Below are positions 1-8,796 of a DNA stretch of 64,000 bases, in pieces. The notes beneath the pieces were generated by a model. It worked only from the letters and a program-made list of their open reading frames with translations. It did no database searches and had not been told where the DNA came from. The stretch covers positions 372,001 through 436,000 of the forward strand of contig UBYX01000003.1 in assembly GCA_900469955.1 (NCBI GenBank), given 5' to 3'. Numbering within the stretch: position 1 is the stretch's first letter; each line of letters begins with the position of its first letter. The position numbers and the translations under genes were made by a program. Source of the stretch: Hyphomicrobiales bacterium (GTDB lineage: Bacteria; Pseudomonadota; Alphaproteobacteria; Rhizobiales; Rhizobiaceae).

Positions 1-425
1 ATGCGCGCCTGCAGTGCTTCGGGTGAAGATTCAAGCACCCGCTGCCGGCCGACGAACGGCAGAGTCACGGTGCCCGCCGAGTCCACAGTAAAACGGCCGA
101 GATTGAGGGTCTTGCTCTGGGTCGAGGAGAAAAGTCCCTCCTCACCAGTGTCGAGAATCGTCACCTCGACAACGTCCCCGCGACGCAACCTGGTATCGGC
201 GAACCCGCCCGAACGCATGATGCTGAGGCCGCTATCCGCCGCCGAATAGGCGAGCGGCGAGACAGCCACGGGATCCATCGGCGCATCGGCAAGCCTGACG
301 ACCCGAATCCGTTCGTTCGTCCTTGGATCGGTGGCGCTATAAAAACTGCCAGCCGTTGGGCCGTCCGAAGGGCGTGCGCAGGCAGCGAGAACCGCGACAA
401 AAACGAAGGGCATCAGCTTCCGCAT
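1..425 (-). CDS. Polysaccharide export lipoprotein (Wza/ExoF-like), N-terminal part
   Basis: Partial gene; the C-terminus lies beyond the left edge. The reading frame starts at the ATG at 425 and stays open to base 1 (141 codons). The N-terminus is a short hydrophobic signal ending in a lipobox (L-A-A-C, Cys at residue 16), so the protein should be an outer-membrane lipoprotein. From about residue 70 the sequence (LRRGDVVEVTIL, then GTVTLPFVGR) matches the pattern of the Poly_export domain of outer-membrane polysaccharide channels such as Wza and ExoF. Role by family: export of capsule or exopolysaccharide. Which polysaccharide it serves cannot be told, because neighbouring glycan genes are outside the window. 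Confidence 0.75.
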   Translation of the reverse strand, partial: MRKLMPFVFVAVLAACARPSDGPTAGSFYSATDPRTNERIRVVRLADAPMDPVAVSPLAYSAADSGLSIMRSGGFADTRLRRGDVVEVTILDTGEEGLFSSTQSKTLNLGRFTVDSAGTVTLPFVGRQRVLESSPEALQAR

Positions 426-743
426 CACGTATCCTTTGGCAGTGATCTGATGATTCACAGAAATACCAATCTGGATTCGCGCGACAACATCCGGTTGCTA
501 AAAAAACTCGATTGTGACGACAACAAGGCGTTGAATGTGGCTTATCGGCAACCCGTCGATTGCGGGCGGTCAGTCAGCTTCACCAGAAGCACGTCGTGCC
601 GTTCTTCGACTCTGTTCGTGCGAGGCAAAAGCGTCATCGAGAAGCTGGCGAGTTACTCCGCCTATTGCGTAGGCAAGGGGGAAATAATCGGATCGGCGCT
701 CGTCGAAATCGGAATGGCCAAGTCGGCGTACTCGTCAATTGCG
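426..743. other. Intergenic stretch, no gene recognised
   Basis: 318 bases between the divergently read export lipoprotein and the 3' end of livF. Short plus-strand frames here have no recognisable product or convincing ribosome binding site. I see no clear terminator for the liv operon. Confidence 0.5.
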
Positions 744-1466
744 TCAGTGCCTTAATCCGCCTTTCTCCACCCCAAGATGCTGCCCAAGCACCGCCTCGTC
801 GGCAAGCAGTTCTGCGCTCGTGCCCTGATAGACGATCGCGCCGCGATCGAGAATAATGGCGTCGTCGGAAAGAGGCAGGACCTTGCGCGCCTTCTGCTCG
901 ATGATGATCGCCGACATTCCCTCACCCTGGGTAATCCGCTGGATTGCCGCGAGCAGTTCGTCAACGATGATCGGCGCCAGCCCCTCGGTCGGTTCGTCGA
1001 GGAGAAGCAGCCTGGGGTTGACCATCAACGCACGCCCGACTGCCAACATCTGCTGTTCACCGCCGGACAACTGGTTGCCGAGGTTTTTGCGCCTCTCCTT
1101 CAGACGGGGAAACATGCCGTAGACGCGCTCGACGTCCCACACTCCCGGTCGGGCAATGGCGGTCAGGTTTTCCTCGACCGTCAGCGATTTGAAGATGTTA
1201 CGCTCCTGAGGCACCCAACCGATACCCGCTGCCGCCCGTCTATCTGCCCTGAGCTTGGTGATGTCGCGTCCGGTCAGATGGATTGACCCGGAATGATGTG
1301 TCGTAACGCCAGCAAGCGTGTTGACGAAGGTCGTCTTTCCCGTCCCGTTGCGGCCAAGCAGGGCCAATGTCCGACCCTCACCAATCGCCAGGCTGATGCC
1401 GGCGAGCACGCTTGCCTCGCCATAGCCTGCAACGAGTTTTTCCGTCACCAGTACCGGCGCGCTCAT
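744..1466 (-). CDS. livF: Branched-chain amino acid-type ABC transporter ATP-binding protein (LivF-like)
   Basis: 240 aa, the usual LivF size. Walker A is GRNGTGKTT near residue 39, the signature LSGGEQQM near residue 134, and Walker B RLLLLDEPTEGLAP near residue 153; the TEGLAP ending is typical of LivF rather than LivG. It energises uptake together with the LivG-like subunit. It is the last gene of the operon binding protein-livH-livM-livG-livF, and its ATG at 1466 overlaps the stop of livG (ATGA), which points to translational coupling. The transported solute cannot be read from the sequence; relatives carry branched-chain amino acids, amides, urea or aromatic acids. Confidence 0.92.
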   Translation of the reverse strand: MSAPVLVTEKLVAGYGEASVLAGISLAIGEGRTLALLGRNGTGKTTFVNTLAGVTTHHSGSIHLTGRDITKLRADRRAAAGIGWVPQERNIFKSLTVEENLTAIARPGVWDVERVYGMFPRLKERRKNLGNQLSGGEQQMLAVGRALMVNPRLLLLDEPTEGLAPIIVDELLAAIQRITQGEGMSAIIIEQKARKVLPLSDDAIILDRGAIVYQGTSAELLADEAVLGQHLGVEKGGLRH

Positions 1467-2212
1467 GCGTTTTCCCCGAGATATACGGCCTTGACGCGCG
1501 GATCGGCGGATATTTCAGCGACCGTACCTTCCGTAAAGAGTGCGCCCGCCACCAAAACAGAAATGCGATTGGCGAAAGAGAAGACCAGATCCATATCGTG
1601 CTCGATCAGGAGCACCGTCACATCGCTGGGCAAATCCGAAACGATCGCCAAGACCTCGTGCCGTTCGTCTTCCGGTACGCCCGCCGCCGGTTCATCGAGT
1701 AACAGCACGCGCGGTCTGGACGCGAAGGCGAGTGCGATTTCCAACAGGCGCTGCTTACCATAGGGCAGGATCACGCTTCGCTCACCCATCACCGAAGCAA
1801 GTCCGAAACGGGCCAAAAGCGCTGCTGCCTCCTCAACAATGCTACCGTAGCCCGCGATCGACGCCCACAGGTTATGCCCGACCCCTTCCCGCTCTGCGAT
1901 CGCCAATGCGACCGTTTCGAGTGGTGTAAAATCGTTGAAGAGCTGATTGATCTGAAAGGTCCGGGTCAGCCCGCGCTTGACCCGCCGGAACGATGCAAGC
2001 GAGGTGATGTCCTCGCCTTCCAAGAAAACCTGCCCTTCGGAGGGCGGCAGAACACCCGTTAGCAGGTTGATCAGAGTGGTTTTGCCAGCCCCGTTTGGTC
2101 CGATCAGGGCGTGGCGCGCGCCGCGCTCCACCTTAAGGCTCACATCATTGGTGGCGAGGAATGCGCCGAAGCTGCGCTTCAAGTTCCTGGTTTCCAGAAC
2201 GATGTCGCTCAT
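1463..2212 (-). CDS. livG: Branched-chain amino acid-type ABC transporter ATP-binding protein (LivG-like)
   Basis: 249 aa. Walker A is GPNGAGKTTL near residue 38. The LivG-type segment LTRTFQINQLF lies near residue 82 and Walker B RVLLLDEPAAGVPEDE near residue 163. The ABC signature region reads LPYGKQRLLEIALA, so LSGGQ is replaced by a YGKQR form that is common in LivG proteins. It pairs with LivF on the cytoplasmic face of the LivHM channel. Its start overlaps the end of livM and its end overlaps the start of livF, so the whole block is one coupled operon. Confidence 0.92.
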   Translation of the reverse strand: MSDIVLETRNLKRSFGAFLATNDVSLKVERGARHALIGPNGAGKTTLINLLTGVLPPSEGQVFLEGEDITSLASFRRVKRGLTRTFQINQLFNDFTPLETVALAIAEREGVGHNLWASIAGYGSIVEEAAALLARFGLASVMGERSVILPYGKQRLLEIALAFASRPRVLLLDEPAAGVPEDERHEVLAIVSDLPSDVTVLLIEHDMDLVFSFANRISVLVAGALFTEGTVAEISADPRVKAVYLGENA

Positions 2213-3252
2213 TGACCCCCCTCCTTCGACTTCGAAAGACGCTCCGGCAGATACTCAACCCACCGCGCCAGGCGGTCACGACCGATCAGGACCAGAACAA
2301 CAAGGATCAGCCCGATATAGAACATCCAGTACTGCGGTGTTACGATCGAGAGCCAGTCTTTTACCAACGTGAACAGCACCGCCCCGAAAACGCCCCCGTA
2401 GAGATAACCCGTGCCACCAATCGTCAGCACGAGCAGCACGTCAGCAGAGCGGTGGAACGCGAGCACGTCCGGCGACACGAAGCTCGTCGTCTGGGCAAGC
2501 AACGCACCTGCCATGCCCGCAAAGACCGCAGCGATGGTGTAGACCGTCACGATGCGCTTGCGGGCGGGAATGGCGATCATGCCTGCCCGCATCGGGTTTG
2601 CCTTAATCGCCTTCAATGACAGTCCGAATGGCGAAAAGGCAAGGCGGCGCATCAGCATCACGCCGACGAACAGCACGACAAGACAATAGACGTAGCCCGT
2701 CTTTCCGAAGAGATCGAATTCGAACAGTCCAAGAATAGGGCCAAGTGAAAAGCCGCTGAGACCATCAGCCCCACCGGTCAACCAGGCCATCTGGTTGGCC
2801 ATTTCCGCCATCATCAAGCCGATGCCGAGCGTCGTCATCAGGCGCGTCAGATCCGACCCGCGCAGAATCAGGAAGCTGGTGACGAACCCGAGGAAACCGG
2901 CTCCGATACCCGCCGCTAAAAGCCCTACAACCGGCTCTGCCACATAATGCAGAGCAACCAGGCCGGCGATATAGGCTCCCAGTCCAAAGAATGCCGTATG
3001 ACCGAGTGAGACGATCCCGGCAAAGCCGAGGACCAGATCGAGTGAGACGGCAAAAAGCGCCAGAATGACGATCTCGGTCAGAATCAGCATCTTCGACGGC
3101 AGCACAAAAAAGGCGGCGATCGCGGCGATCCAGACGATGACTTCATAAAAGCGGACGCGGCTCCTGCGCTTCATCAGCTTGGCGGCGCGGCTTGCTGCCG
3201 CGGTGGGGGAGGACGTCGCAACCATGGTCGCTTCCTGTGGGAGAACACTCAT
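2209..3252 (-). CDS. livM: Branched-chain amino acid-type ABC transporter permease (LivM-like)
   Basis: 347 aa polytopic membrane protein with about nine hydrophobic segments after a charged, Ala-rich N-terminal tail of about 35 residues. The central segment GFAGIVSLGHTAFFGLGAYIAG (split here as GFAGIVSLGHTAF plus FGLGAYIAG) is the LivM/LivH family hallmark. It forms one half of the inner-membrane channel with LivH. Start and stop overlap the neighbouring genes. The N-terminal tail has three further in-frame ATGs, so the true start is a little uncertain, but 3252 overlaps the livH stop in the same way as the other junctions of this operon. Confidence 0.9.
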   Translation of the reverse strand: MSVLPQEATMVATSSPTAAASRAAKLMKRRSRVRFYEVIVWIAAIAAFFVLPSKMLILTEIVILALFAVSLDLVLGFAGIVSLGHTAFFGLGAYIAGLVALHYVAEPVVGLLAAGIGAGFLGFVTSFLILRGSDLTRLMTTLGIGLMMAEMANQMAWLTGGADGLSGFSLGPILGLFEFDLFGKTGYVYCLVVLFVGVMLMRRLAFSPFGLSLKAIKANPMRAGMIAIPARKRIVTVYTIAAVFAGMAGALLAQTTSFVSPDVLAFHRSADVLLVLTIGGTGYLYGGVFGAVLFTLVKDWLSIVTPQYWMFYIGLILVVLVLIGRDRLARWVEYLPERLSKSKEGGQ

Positions 3253-4106
3253 CGGCTACCCCTTGAGAAGAGGCCGCTCGGGCGAACGATCAGCATCACG
3301 ATCATCAGCGCGTAGATGACGAACGGTCCGATGGCGGGAACATAATATTTGCCGGCAACATCAGCGATGCCGAGCAGCATGGCGGCGAGGAACGGGCCTG
3401 AAACGGTCGACGTGCCGCCGACGGATACGACGATCAGGAAGTAGATCATGAACTTCAGCGGGAAATTCGGGTCGAGCCCGAGGATTTCCGCTCCCATCGC
3501 TCCCCCGAGCCCGGCCAGACCTGATCCGAAAGCGAAGGTCAAGGCAAAGACCAGAGGCACATTGATGCCGAGCCCCATTGCCACCCGACGGTCGTCGACA
3601 GCGGCACGCAACCGGCTCCCAAAGCGGGTCTTTGACAGGATGAGCTGCAGAACGAGTGCAAGGACTGCGCAGACGACGATGGTGAAAAGCCGATATCGGC
3701 CCACCCCTACCCCGAACACCTCCATCCTGCCGGAAAGCTCTGGCGGGAGGTTGATAAGCTGCTGCTGGCCACCCATGAAATAATCGGTTGCAGCAACCGC
3801 CATGAACACGATCCCGATCGAAAATAGAACCTGATCAAGGTGGCTTACTTGATAGAGCCATTGGTAAAGGGTCCGCTCCAACACCAGCCCGATCAGAGCC
3901 GAGACGATGAAGGCAGCGGGCAAGCACCAATAAAAGGAGATGCCGTAGCGGTTCATCATCACGACGGTCACGTAGCCGCCCGCCATGGCAAAGGCACCGT
4001 GGGCAAGGTTGATGAAATTCATGAGGCCAAGCGTCACCGTCAACCCGCAGGCCAAGATGAACAGCAACATACCGTAGGCGACACCGTCAAACAGGATTGT
4101 CAGCAT
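3249..4106 (-). CDS. livH: Branched-chain amino acid-type ABC transporter permease (LivH-like)
   Basis: 285 aa inner-membrane permease with about eight hydrophobic helices. The N-terminal GLMNFINLAHGAFAMAGGYV is the characteristic LivH signature. It partners LivM. The start at 4106 has only a weak purine-rich ribosome site. It lies 177 bases downstream of the binding-protein stop; that gap probably allows the binding protein to be made in excess of the membrane subunits. Confidence 0.9.
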   Translation of the reverse strand: MLTILFDGVAYGMLLFILACGLTVTLGLMNFINLAHGAFAMAGGYVTVVMMNRYGISFYWCLPAAFIVSALIGLVLERTLYQWLYQVSHLDQVLFSIGIVFMAVAATDYFMGGQQQLINLPPELSGRMEVFGVGVGRYRLFTIVVCAVLALVLQLILSKTRFGSRLRAAVDDRRVAMGLGINVPLVFALTFAFGSGLAGLGGAMGAEILGLDPNFPLKFMIYFLIVVSVGGTSTVSGPFLAAMLLGIADVAGKYYVPAIGPFVIYALMIVMLIVRPSGLFSRGSR

Positions 4107-4283
4107 TTGGATCTTCTTTGGGGGCGACCGTTGACGCTTCAGGAAGCATATGGTTGCAGTAATTAGCGCGACCGACCGTGGCTACCTTATCCCTGGAGCC
4201 ATGGTCGTGATCGAAGATCGCAGGTTTTTACAGCAAGAGGAAGAAGCCGCACATCCACTTCCCCCTGCCGTCTCCGCCCGCAT

Positions 4284-5462
4284 TTATTTCGCTTCTGCCT
4301 TTTCCGGATCCTTAAACGCCTCAAACGTCTTGAATTCGACGTTCTGCAGCTCACCGTTCACGTCCTTGACTTCCCGCATGTAGATATTCTGGATGATGTC
4401 GCGGGTGTCAGGATCGATCGAAACCGGCCCGCGTGGGCTCGTCCATGAAAGTCCCTTGACGGCCGCCATGAAAGCCGGACCAGTGGCATCACCGTTGGTC
4501 TTTTCCAGCGCAGCATAAATCAGTGCCATTCCGTCATAACCGCCGACCGACATGAAGTTCGGCCGCATGTTGTTATTCGCCTTCTTGAAGGCTTCGACAT
4601 AGGCCTTGTTTTCCGGGCTCTCATGCGCGGTGGCGTAGAAGTGCCCGGTGATCGTGCCAACTGCCGGTTTGCCCATGCTGTTGAGGATGTCGTCGTCGGT
4701 GACGTCACCCGTAGCAATCAGCTTGATGCCAGCCTCGGCCAATCCGCGATCTGCAAATTGCTTCATGAACAGAGAGCCGACGCCGGATGGCAGGAAAACG
4801 AAGACTGCATCAGGCTTTGCGTCACGCACCCGCTGCAGGAACGGTGCGAAGTCCGGGTTCTGCAACGGTATCCGCACCGCTTCGACAATTTCGCCGCCCT
4901 TGGATTTGAATTCCTTGGTGAACCACTTTTCCGCGTCGATGCCTGGACCGTAGTCGGATACGAGTGTCACCACCTTTTTGATGCCGTTTTCCGCCGCCCA
5001 GGTCCCGACCGGAAGAGAATATTGCGGCAAGGTGCCCGAGGTGCGAGTGATGTATTCGGACGCCTTGGTGATCGAGGCTGTGCCGGCGGCCATCACCACC
5101 GTCGGCACCTTCGCCTGAGTTGCGACGGGTGCAACGGACATCGCAAGCGGCGTCAGGCCGAAACCGGCAAGCACTTTGGCACCGTCATTGACGACCAGTT
5201 CCTGTGCAATTCTGCGGGTCTGGTCGGCGACGCCAGCATCATCGCGAATTACCAATTCAATCTTCTTGCCTGCAACGGTGTCGCCATGGGTTTCGACGAA
5301 CGTCTTGGCGCCGGCTGAAACCTGTCTTCCCGTCGATGCAAACGGCCCAGTCATTGGCAGGATGAGGCCAATTTTGACCACTTCCTGTGCAGATGCCGGA
5401 ACTTGTGTTAAGCAACCAAGCGCCGCGCTTGCGACCGCCAGCAATGTTCTTCTGTTGAGCAT
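4284..5462 (-). CDS. ABC transporter periplasmic substrate-binding protein (Liv type), first copy
   Basis: 392 aa from the ATG at 5462, chosen because a strong GGAGG-type site precedes it and because the protein then begins with a clean signal peptide (MLNRRTLLAVASAALG, cleavage after ASA). A longer frame reaches 5588 but has no such signal. The mature part matches the Peripla_BP_6 (LivJ/LivK) family, with VVKIGLILPMTGPFASTGRQ at its start. It delivers the solute to the LivHM channel encoded directly downstream. A close paralogue lies at 7071-8246. Substrate unknown. Confidence 0.9.
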   Translation of the reverse strand: MLNRRTLLAVASAALGCLTQVPASAQEVVKIGLILPMTGPFASTGRQVSAGAKTFVETHGDTVAGKKIELVIRDDAGVADQTRRIAQELVVNDGAKVLAGFGLTPLAMSVAPVATQAKVPTVVMAAGTASITKASEYITRTSGTLPQYSLPVGTWAAENGIKKVVTLVSDYGPGIDAEKWFTKEFKSKGGEIVEAVRIPLQNPDFAPFLQRVRDAKPDAVFVFLPSGVGSLFMKQFADRGLAEAGIKLIATGDVTDDDILNSMGKPAVGTITGHFYATAHESPENKAYVEAFKKANNNMRPNFMSVGGYDGMALIYAALEKTNGDATGPAFMAAVKGLSWTSPRGPVSIDPDTRDIIQNIYMREVKDVNGELQNVEFKTFEAFKDPEKAEAK

Positions 5463-5758
5463 ACCTTCCCTCCTCCACATGAATAAGAAAATTCCGCGCC
5501 CGCGCCAATTTTCGGCAGAAAAAGGCGGACCAGTGTGTAAAACCTGCAGTTCTCGAGCCTTAGTCCCCTGACTGATCGGCGGCGTCACCGCAGGATACTT
5601 TGGTGTCCTACTATCTTCACTTTCATTGGCTTTAGCAACCTGATCAAGCGATCACCGCTTGCTGCGGCGGCTCGGCATCATCGCGACTTATACCAGGTAT
5701 CTTAAGCCCGGCTTTCATCGCTCGTTAATCAGATCATTTGCCCACTCATAAGTTTTCG
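5463..5758. promoter_or_regulatory. Upstream region of the liv operon
   Basis: 296 bases between the LysR gene and the first gene of the liv operon, both on the minus strand. It should carry the promoter of the operon. I could not settle on a particular promoter or LysR box. Confidence 0.35.
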
Positions 5759-6970
5759 TTATAGACGCCTTTCTGGCGGCGTCGGCAAGAGTTCCAAAAA
5801 GGTTTTCTGAGCGGCCGTTGGCAGCCAGTTTTTACGCAACGTCACGCCGATGGGACGAGACGTCTTGCTCATGTCAAATGGCAGCGCCTGCATGAGCCCG
5901 CGGGCGATCTCCGCCTCGGCCTGAAGTCTCGACGTGCAGCCCAGATATTCGCAGGTGTCCAACAGTTCACGCATCAGGATCAGTGAGCCCGTCTCGACGA
6001 TGTTCTTCGGCGCCCCACCTTTCGCGTCAGAAAAAATCTGGTCGAAATAGCGTCTGATCGGCGTTCCCTTCTGGCCTACGACCCAAGGAAAGCTCATGAG
6101 GTCTTCGATTGAAATCGCGCGCCTTTCGGCAAGCGGATGATGGCAGCCTGAAACCAGTACGATCGTGTCATGAAACAGAACCTTCTGTTCCACATCGTCG
6201 ATAGGCGGCGGATCTCGCAGGGCTCCAAGCAGGAAATCGATATCGCCGCGGCGAAGGGCGGCCAAAAGGTCGCCGTAGGGGCCTTCCTGTATCTGGATTG
6301 GCAGATTGGGGCGAGACTTCCGGAAGCTCGCAATCGCTTTCGGCAGCAGGTAGGATTTTGCCAGTGGCGTGGCCCCGATGACGATCCGGCCGATCTCGGC
6401 GGTGGTTAGTTCGGCCAGATCGGCATCGGCTTGCTCCAATTCCAGGAACGCGAGCCGGGCAGCCTGCGCGAGCGCTTGCGCAGGCCGTGTCGCGACAAGA
6501 CCATAGGACGTTCGCTCGAAAAGGGGACGGGTCGCCGCGCCTTCGAGCTGGCTTACCGCGCGATATACGGCGGGCTGGCTCAGACCCAGTTGCCGTGCAG
6601 CCAGCGTAAAATTCTCCGTTTCCCTCACCGCGATCAAGGCTTTGAGCTGGGAGGTCGTCGCTGTTACCAGCAGTCTTGGTGAGAGCTCCGATAATGCAGG
6701 GTCGAGATAGCCAAAGGCACGCTCGACGCGCCTGGCGAGGATTTCACCCGCCAAATTGGCAAAAATGCGCTGAGGCGTGCGGGAAAACAACATCAGCCCC
6801 GCCGTCTTTTCAATCTTCGAAAGGGCCTGCGTAACGGCGGGCTGCGATACGAAACAGAATTCGGCTGCCCGGGTGATGGAGCCGGTATCGATGACTGCGA
6901 GAAACGCCCTGAGGTGCCGCAGGCTGTGCTGCTGTATCTTTGATTCAGATGAGATGGGCGGAGAAATCAT
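5759..6970 (-). CDS. LysR-family regulator with two tandem N-terminal HTH domains
   Basis: 403 aa from the ATG at 6970; a longer frame to 7141 would run into the end of the upstream binding-protein gene and adds only low-complexity residues. There are two LysR winged-helix domains in a row: residues about 15-75 (HLRAFLAVIDTGSITRAAEF, SQPAVTQALSKIE) and about 108-168 (QLKALIAVRETENFTLAAR, SQPAVYRAVSQLE). The LysR effector-binding domain follows from about residue 190. Ordinary LysR proteins have a single HTH and about 300 residues. Its position between two paralogous binding proteins suggests it controls the liv operon and perhaps senses its solute. Confidence 0.85.
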   Translation of the reverse strand: MISPPISSESKIQQHSLRHLRAFLAVIDTGSITRAAEFCFVSQPAVTQALSKIEKTAGLMLFSRTPQRIFANLAGEILARRVERAFGYLDPALSELSPRLLVTATTSQLKALIAVRETENFTLAARQLGLSQPAVYRAVSQLEGAATRPLFERTSYGLVATRPAQALAQAARLAFLELEQADADLAELTTAEIGRIVIGATPLAKSYLLPKAIASFRKSRPNLPIQIQEGPYGDLLAALRRGDIDFLLGALRDPPPIDDVEQKVLFHDTIVLVSGCHHPLAERRAISIEDLMSFPWVVGQKGTPIRRYFDQIFSDAKGGAPKNIVETGSLILMRELLDTCEYLGCTSRLQAEAEIARGLMQALPFDMSKTSRPIGVTLRKNWLPTAAQKTFLELLPTPPERRL

Positions 6971-7070
6971 AGTGCCGGTTTTGTACGGGAACCGCCGTGC
7001 AAGCTCAAGGAGAGGCCGATCTTCCCTAATCGATCGGATGGCGGCTCGTCCGCCATCCGATCGAGCAGCA

Positions 7071-8246
7071 TTATTTTGCCGCCGCATTGGGATCCCTGAT
7101 CTTCGGATAGGTCGCAAACTCGACATTGTAGAGTTCGCCATTCACTTCCTTGACTTCGCGCATATAGATGTCCTGCACAATATCGCGGGTGTCCGGATCG
7201 ATCGTGATCGGGCCTCGCGGGCTCGTCCAGGACATGCCCTTCATGGCGTCGACGAGCTTTGCCCCGTCGGTGGCGCCATTTGTCTTCTTTAGACTTTCAA
7301 AGGCCAGATGCATGGCATCGTAACCGCCGACCGACATGAAGTTTGGTCGCATCCCCTTGTTGGCCTTCTTCACCTGCTCGACGAAGGCTTTGTTTTCCGG
7401 ACTATCATGCAGAGCAGAGTAGAAATGGCCCGTGATCACGCCTTTTGCGGCTGGGCCGATCCCGTTCAGGAGGTCATCGTCGGTGATATCACCGGTGCCG
7501 ATCAACTTGATCCCCGCTTCTGCCAGACCACGCTCGACGAATTGCTTCATGAAAAGCGAACCGACACCCGACGGGACAAAAACAAAGACCGCATCCGGCT
7601 TGGAGTCGCGAACACGCTGAAGGAACGGTGCGAAATCCGGGTTGGCGAGCGGAACTCGCACGGCTTCCACGATCGTGCCTCCATCCTTTTTGAACTGGTT
7701 GGTGAACCCCTTCTCGATGTCGATGCCCGGACCGTAGTCGGAGACGAGCGTCACGACGCGCCTTAAATTGTTCTGCACCGCCCAGGTGGCGACCGGAACG
7801 GCCGATTGCGGCCCGGCCATCGAGGTGCGGACGAAATACTGCGATTGCGGCATGATCGCCGATGTCGTGGCCGAGGTAATGATAGCCGGGACCTTCGCCT
7901 GGTTGAGGACAGGTGCGACCGACATTGCAAGCGGCGTCAAACCGAAGCCCATCAACAACTTGACGTCGTCGTTGACAACGAGTTCCTGAGCAATGCGGCG
8001 GGTCTGGTCGGCAACGCCGGCGTCGTCGCGCAGTACGACCTCGATCTTCTTGCCCGCCACGGACTCACCGTTGAGTGCAATGTAGGCCTTTACTCCCGCC
8101 TCGACCTGGCGACCCGTGGATGCGAAGGGCCCGGTCATTGGCAGGACGAGGCCGATCTTGACCACCTCCTGGGCACTCGCCGGCAGCGCCACCATCGCAC
8201 TGAACGCGATGCCCGCGACAGTCATGAGTGTTCTTCTGGTTATCAT
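7071..8246 (-). CDS. ABC transporter periplasmic substrate-binding protein (Liv type), second copy
   Basis: 391 aa from the ATG at 8246, which has a strong site (GGAGGAGG) just upstream; the signal peptide MITRRTLMTVAGIAFSAMVA is followed by an ASAQ cleavage site. It is very similar along its whole length to the protein at 4284-5462 (shared QEVVKIGL and LPMTGPFASTGRQV, DDAGVADQTRRIAQELVVND, GGYD, SWTSPRGP). A recent duplication is likely. It has no permease of its own nearby, so it probably feeds the same LivHM channel and may widen the solute range. Confidence 0.9.
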   Translation of the reverse strand: MITRRTLMTVAGIAFSAMVALPASAQEVVKIGLVLPMTGPFASTGRQVEAGVKAYIALNGESVAGKKIEVVLRDDAGVADQTRRIAQELVVNDDVKLLMGFGLTPLAMSVAPVLNQAKVPAIITSATTSAIMPQSQYFVRTSMAGPQSAVPVATWAVQNNLRRVVTLVSDYGPGIDIEKGFTNQFKKDGGTIVEAVRVPLANPDFAPFLQRVRDSKPDAVFVFVPSGVGSLFMKQFVERGLAEAGIKLIGTGDITDDDLLNGIGPAAKGVITGHFYSALHDSPENKAFVEQVKKANKGMRPNFMSVGGYDAMHLAFESLKKTNGATDGAKLVDAMKGMSWTSPRGPITIDPDTRDIVQDIYMREVKEVNGELYNVEFATYPKIRDPNAAAK

Positions 8247-8796
8247 CTTCTTCCTCCTCCTAAGACGAACCATACGAAGCTTTGTTTGGGCGGCATCCTC
8301 CTCAAGAGCGCCTATCGTCGATCAAAACCGCCGCTAACGCTGCAGAGATGGCCGCAGCCTATCAAACAAGGGAACGACGTCCCTGGCAACAGGGCTAAAG
8401 CACCCGCATTCTCCCCCTAAAACAGCAAGCGGTGTATACACCTCGCAACAACCCCCTTCCGCCCAAGAAGGTATATCAGGCTCAGTCGAGTCGCGCCCTC
8501 TCCTTCCGAGTCGCTCGAATATACCCCTCCGTCAATCGGTGCCATCGGCAGTAGCCGCCCCCACATATTCTTGCAAAGACTTAAGTCTGTATACATCAAC
8601 TGTCAATGTTGACCTTTGGCCAATGCTCTCACGTATACGGCATCTGGCCGGAACATTCCCGTGGGCGTTCCAGTTCGCAAGGAGCAATGGACGAACTCTT
8701 CATGAGAACTCACCTGCCCCTAGAGACGATGACCCAGCCTCGACCCTACGGTCGATGACTGGGTCATTCACCCGGGCGAGCAACGCGGAGGCCGAA
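8247..8796. promoter_or_regulatory. Divergent intergenic region with GTATAC palindromes
   Basis: 550 bases between two divergent genes. Three GTATAC-centred palindromes lie here: GGTGTATACACC at 8431-8442 (perfect, 12 bases), TGTATACA at 8588-8595 and CGTATACG at 8632-8639. A further inverted repeat TCAAC...GTTGA sits at 8596-8612. GTATAC cores are typical of some GntR-family operators (general family knowledge); the controlling protein is unknown. Confidence 0.45.

Noticed and set aside
450..755. Plus-strand open frame in the first intergenic region
   Set aside because: No family resemblance or good ribosome site.
4623..5318. 231-codon plus-strand open frame
   Set aside because: Antisense shadow of the binding-protein gene; the same kind of shadow recurs over its paralogue at 7806-8420.
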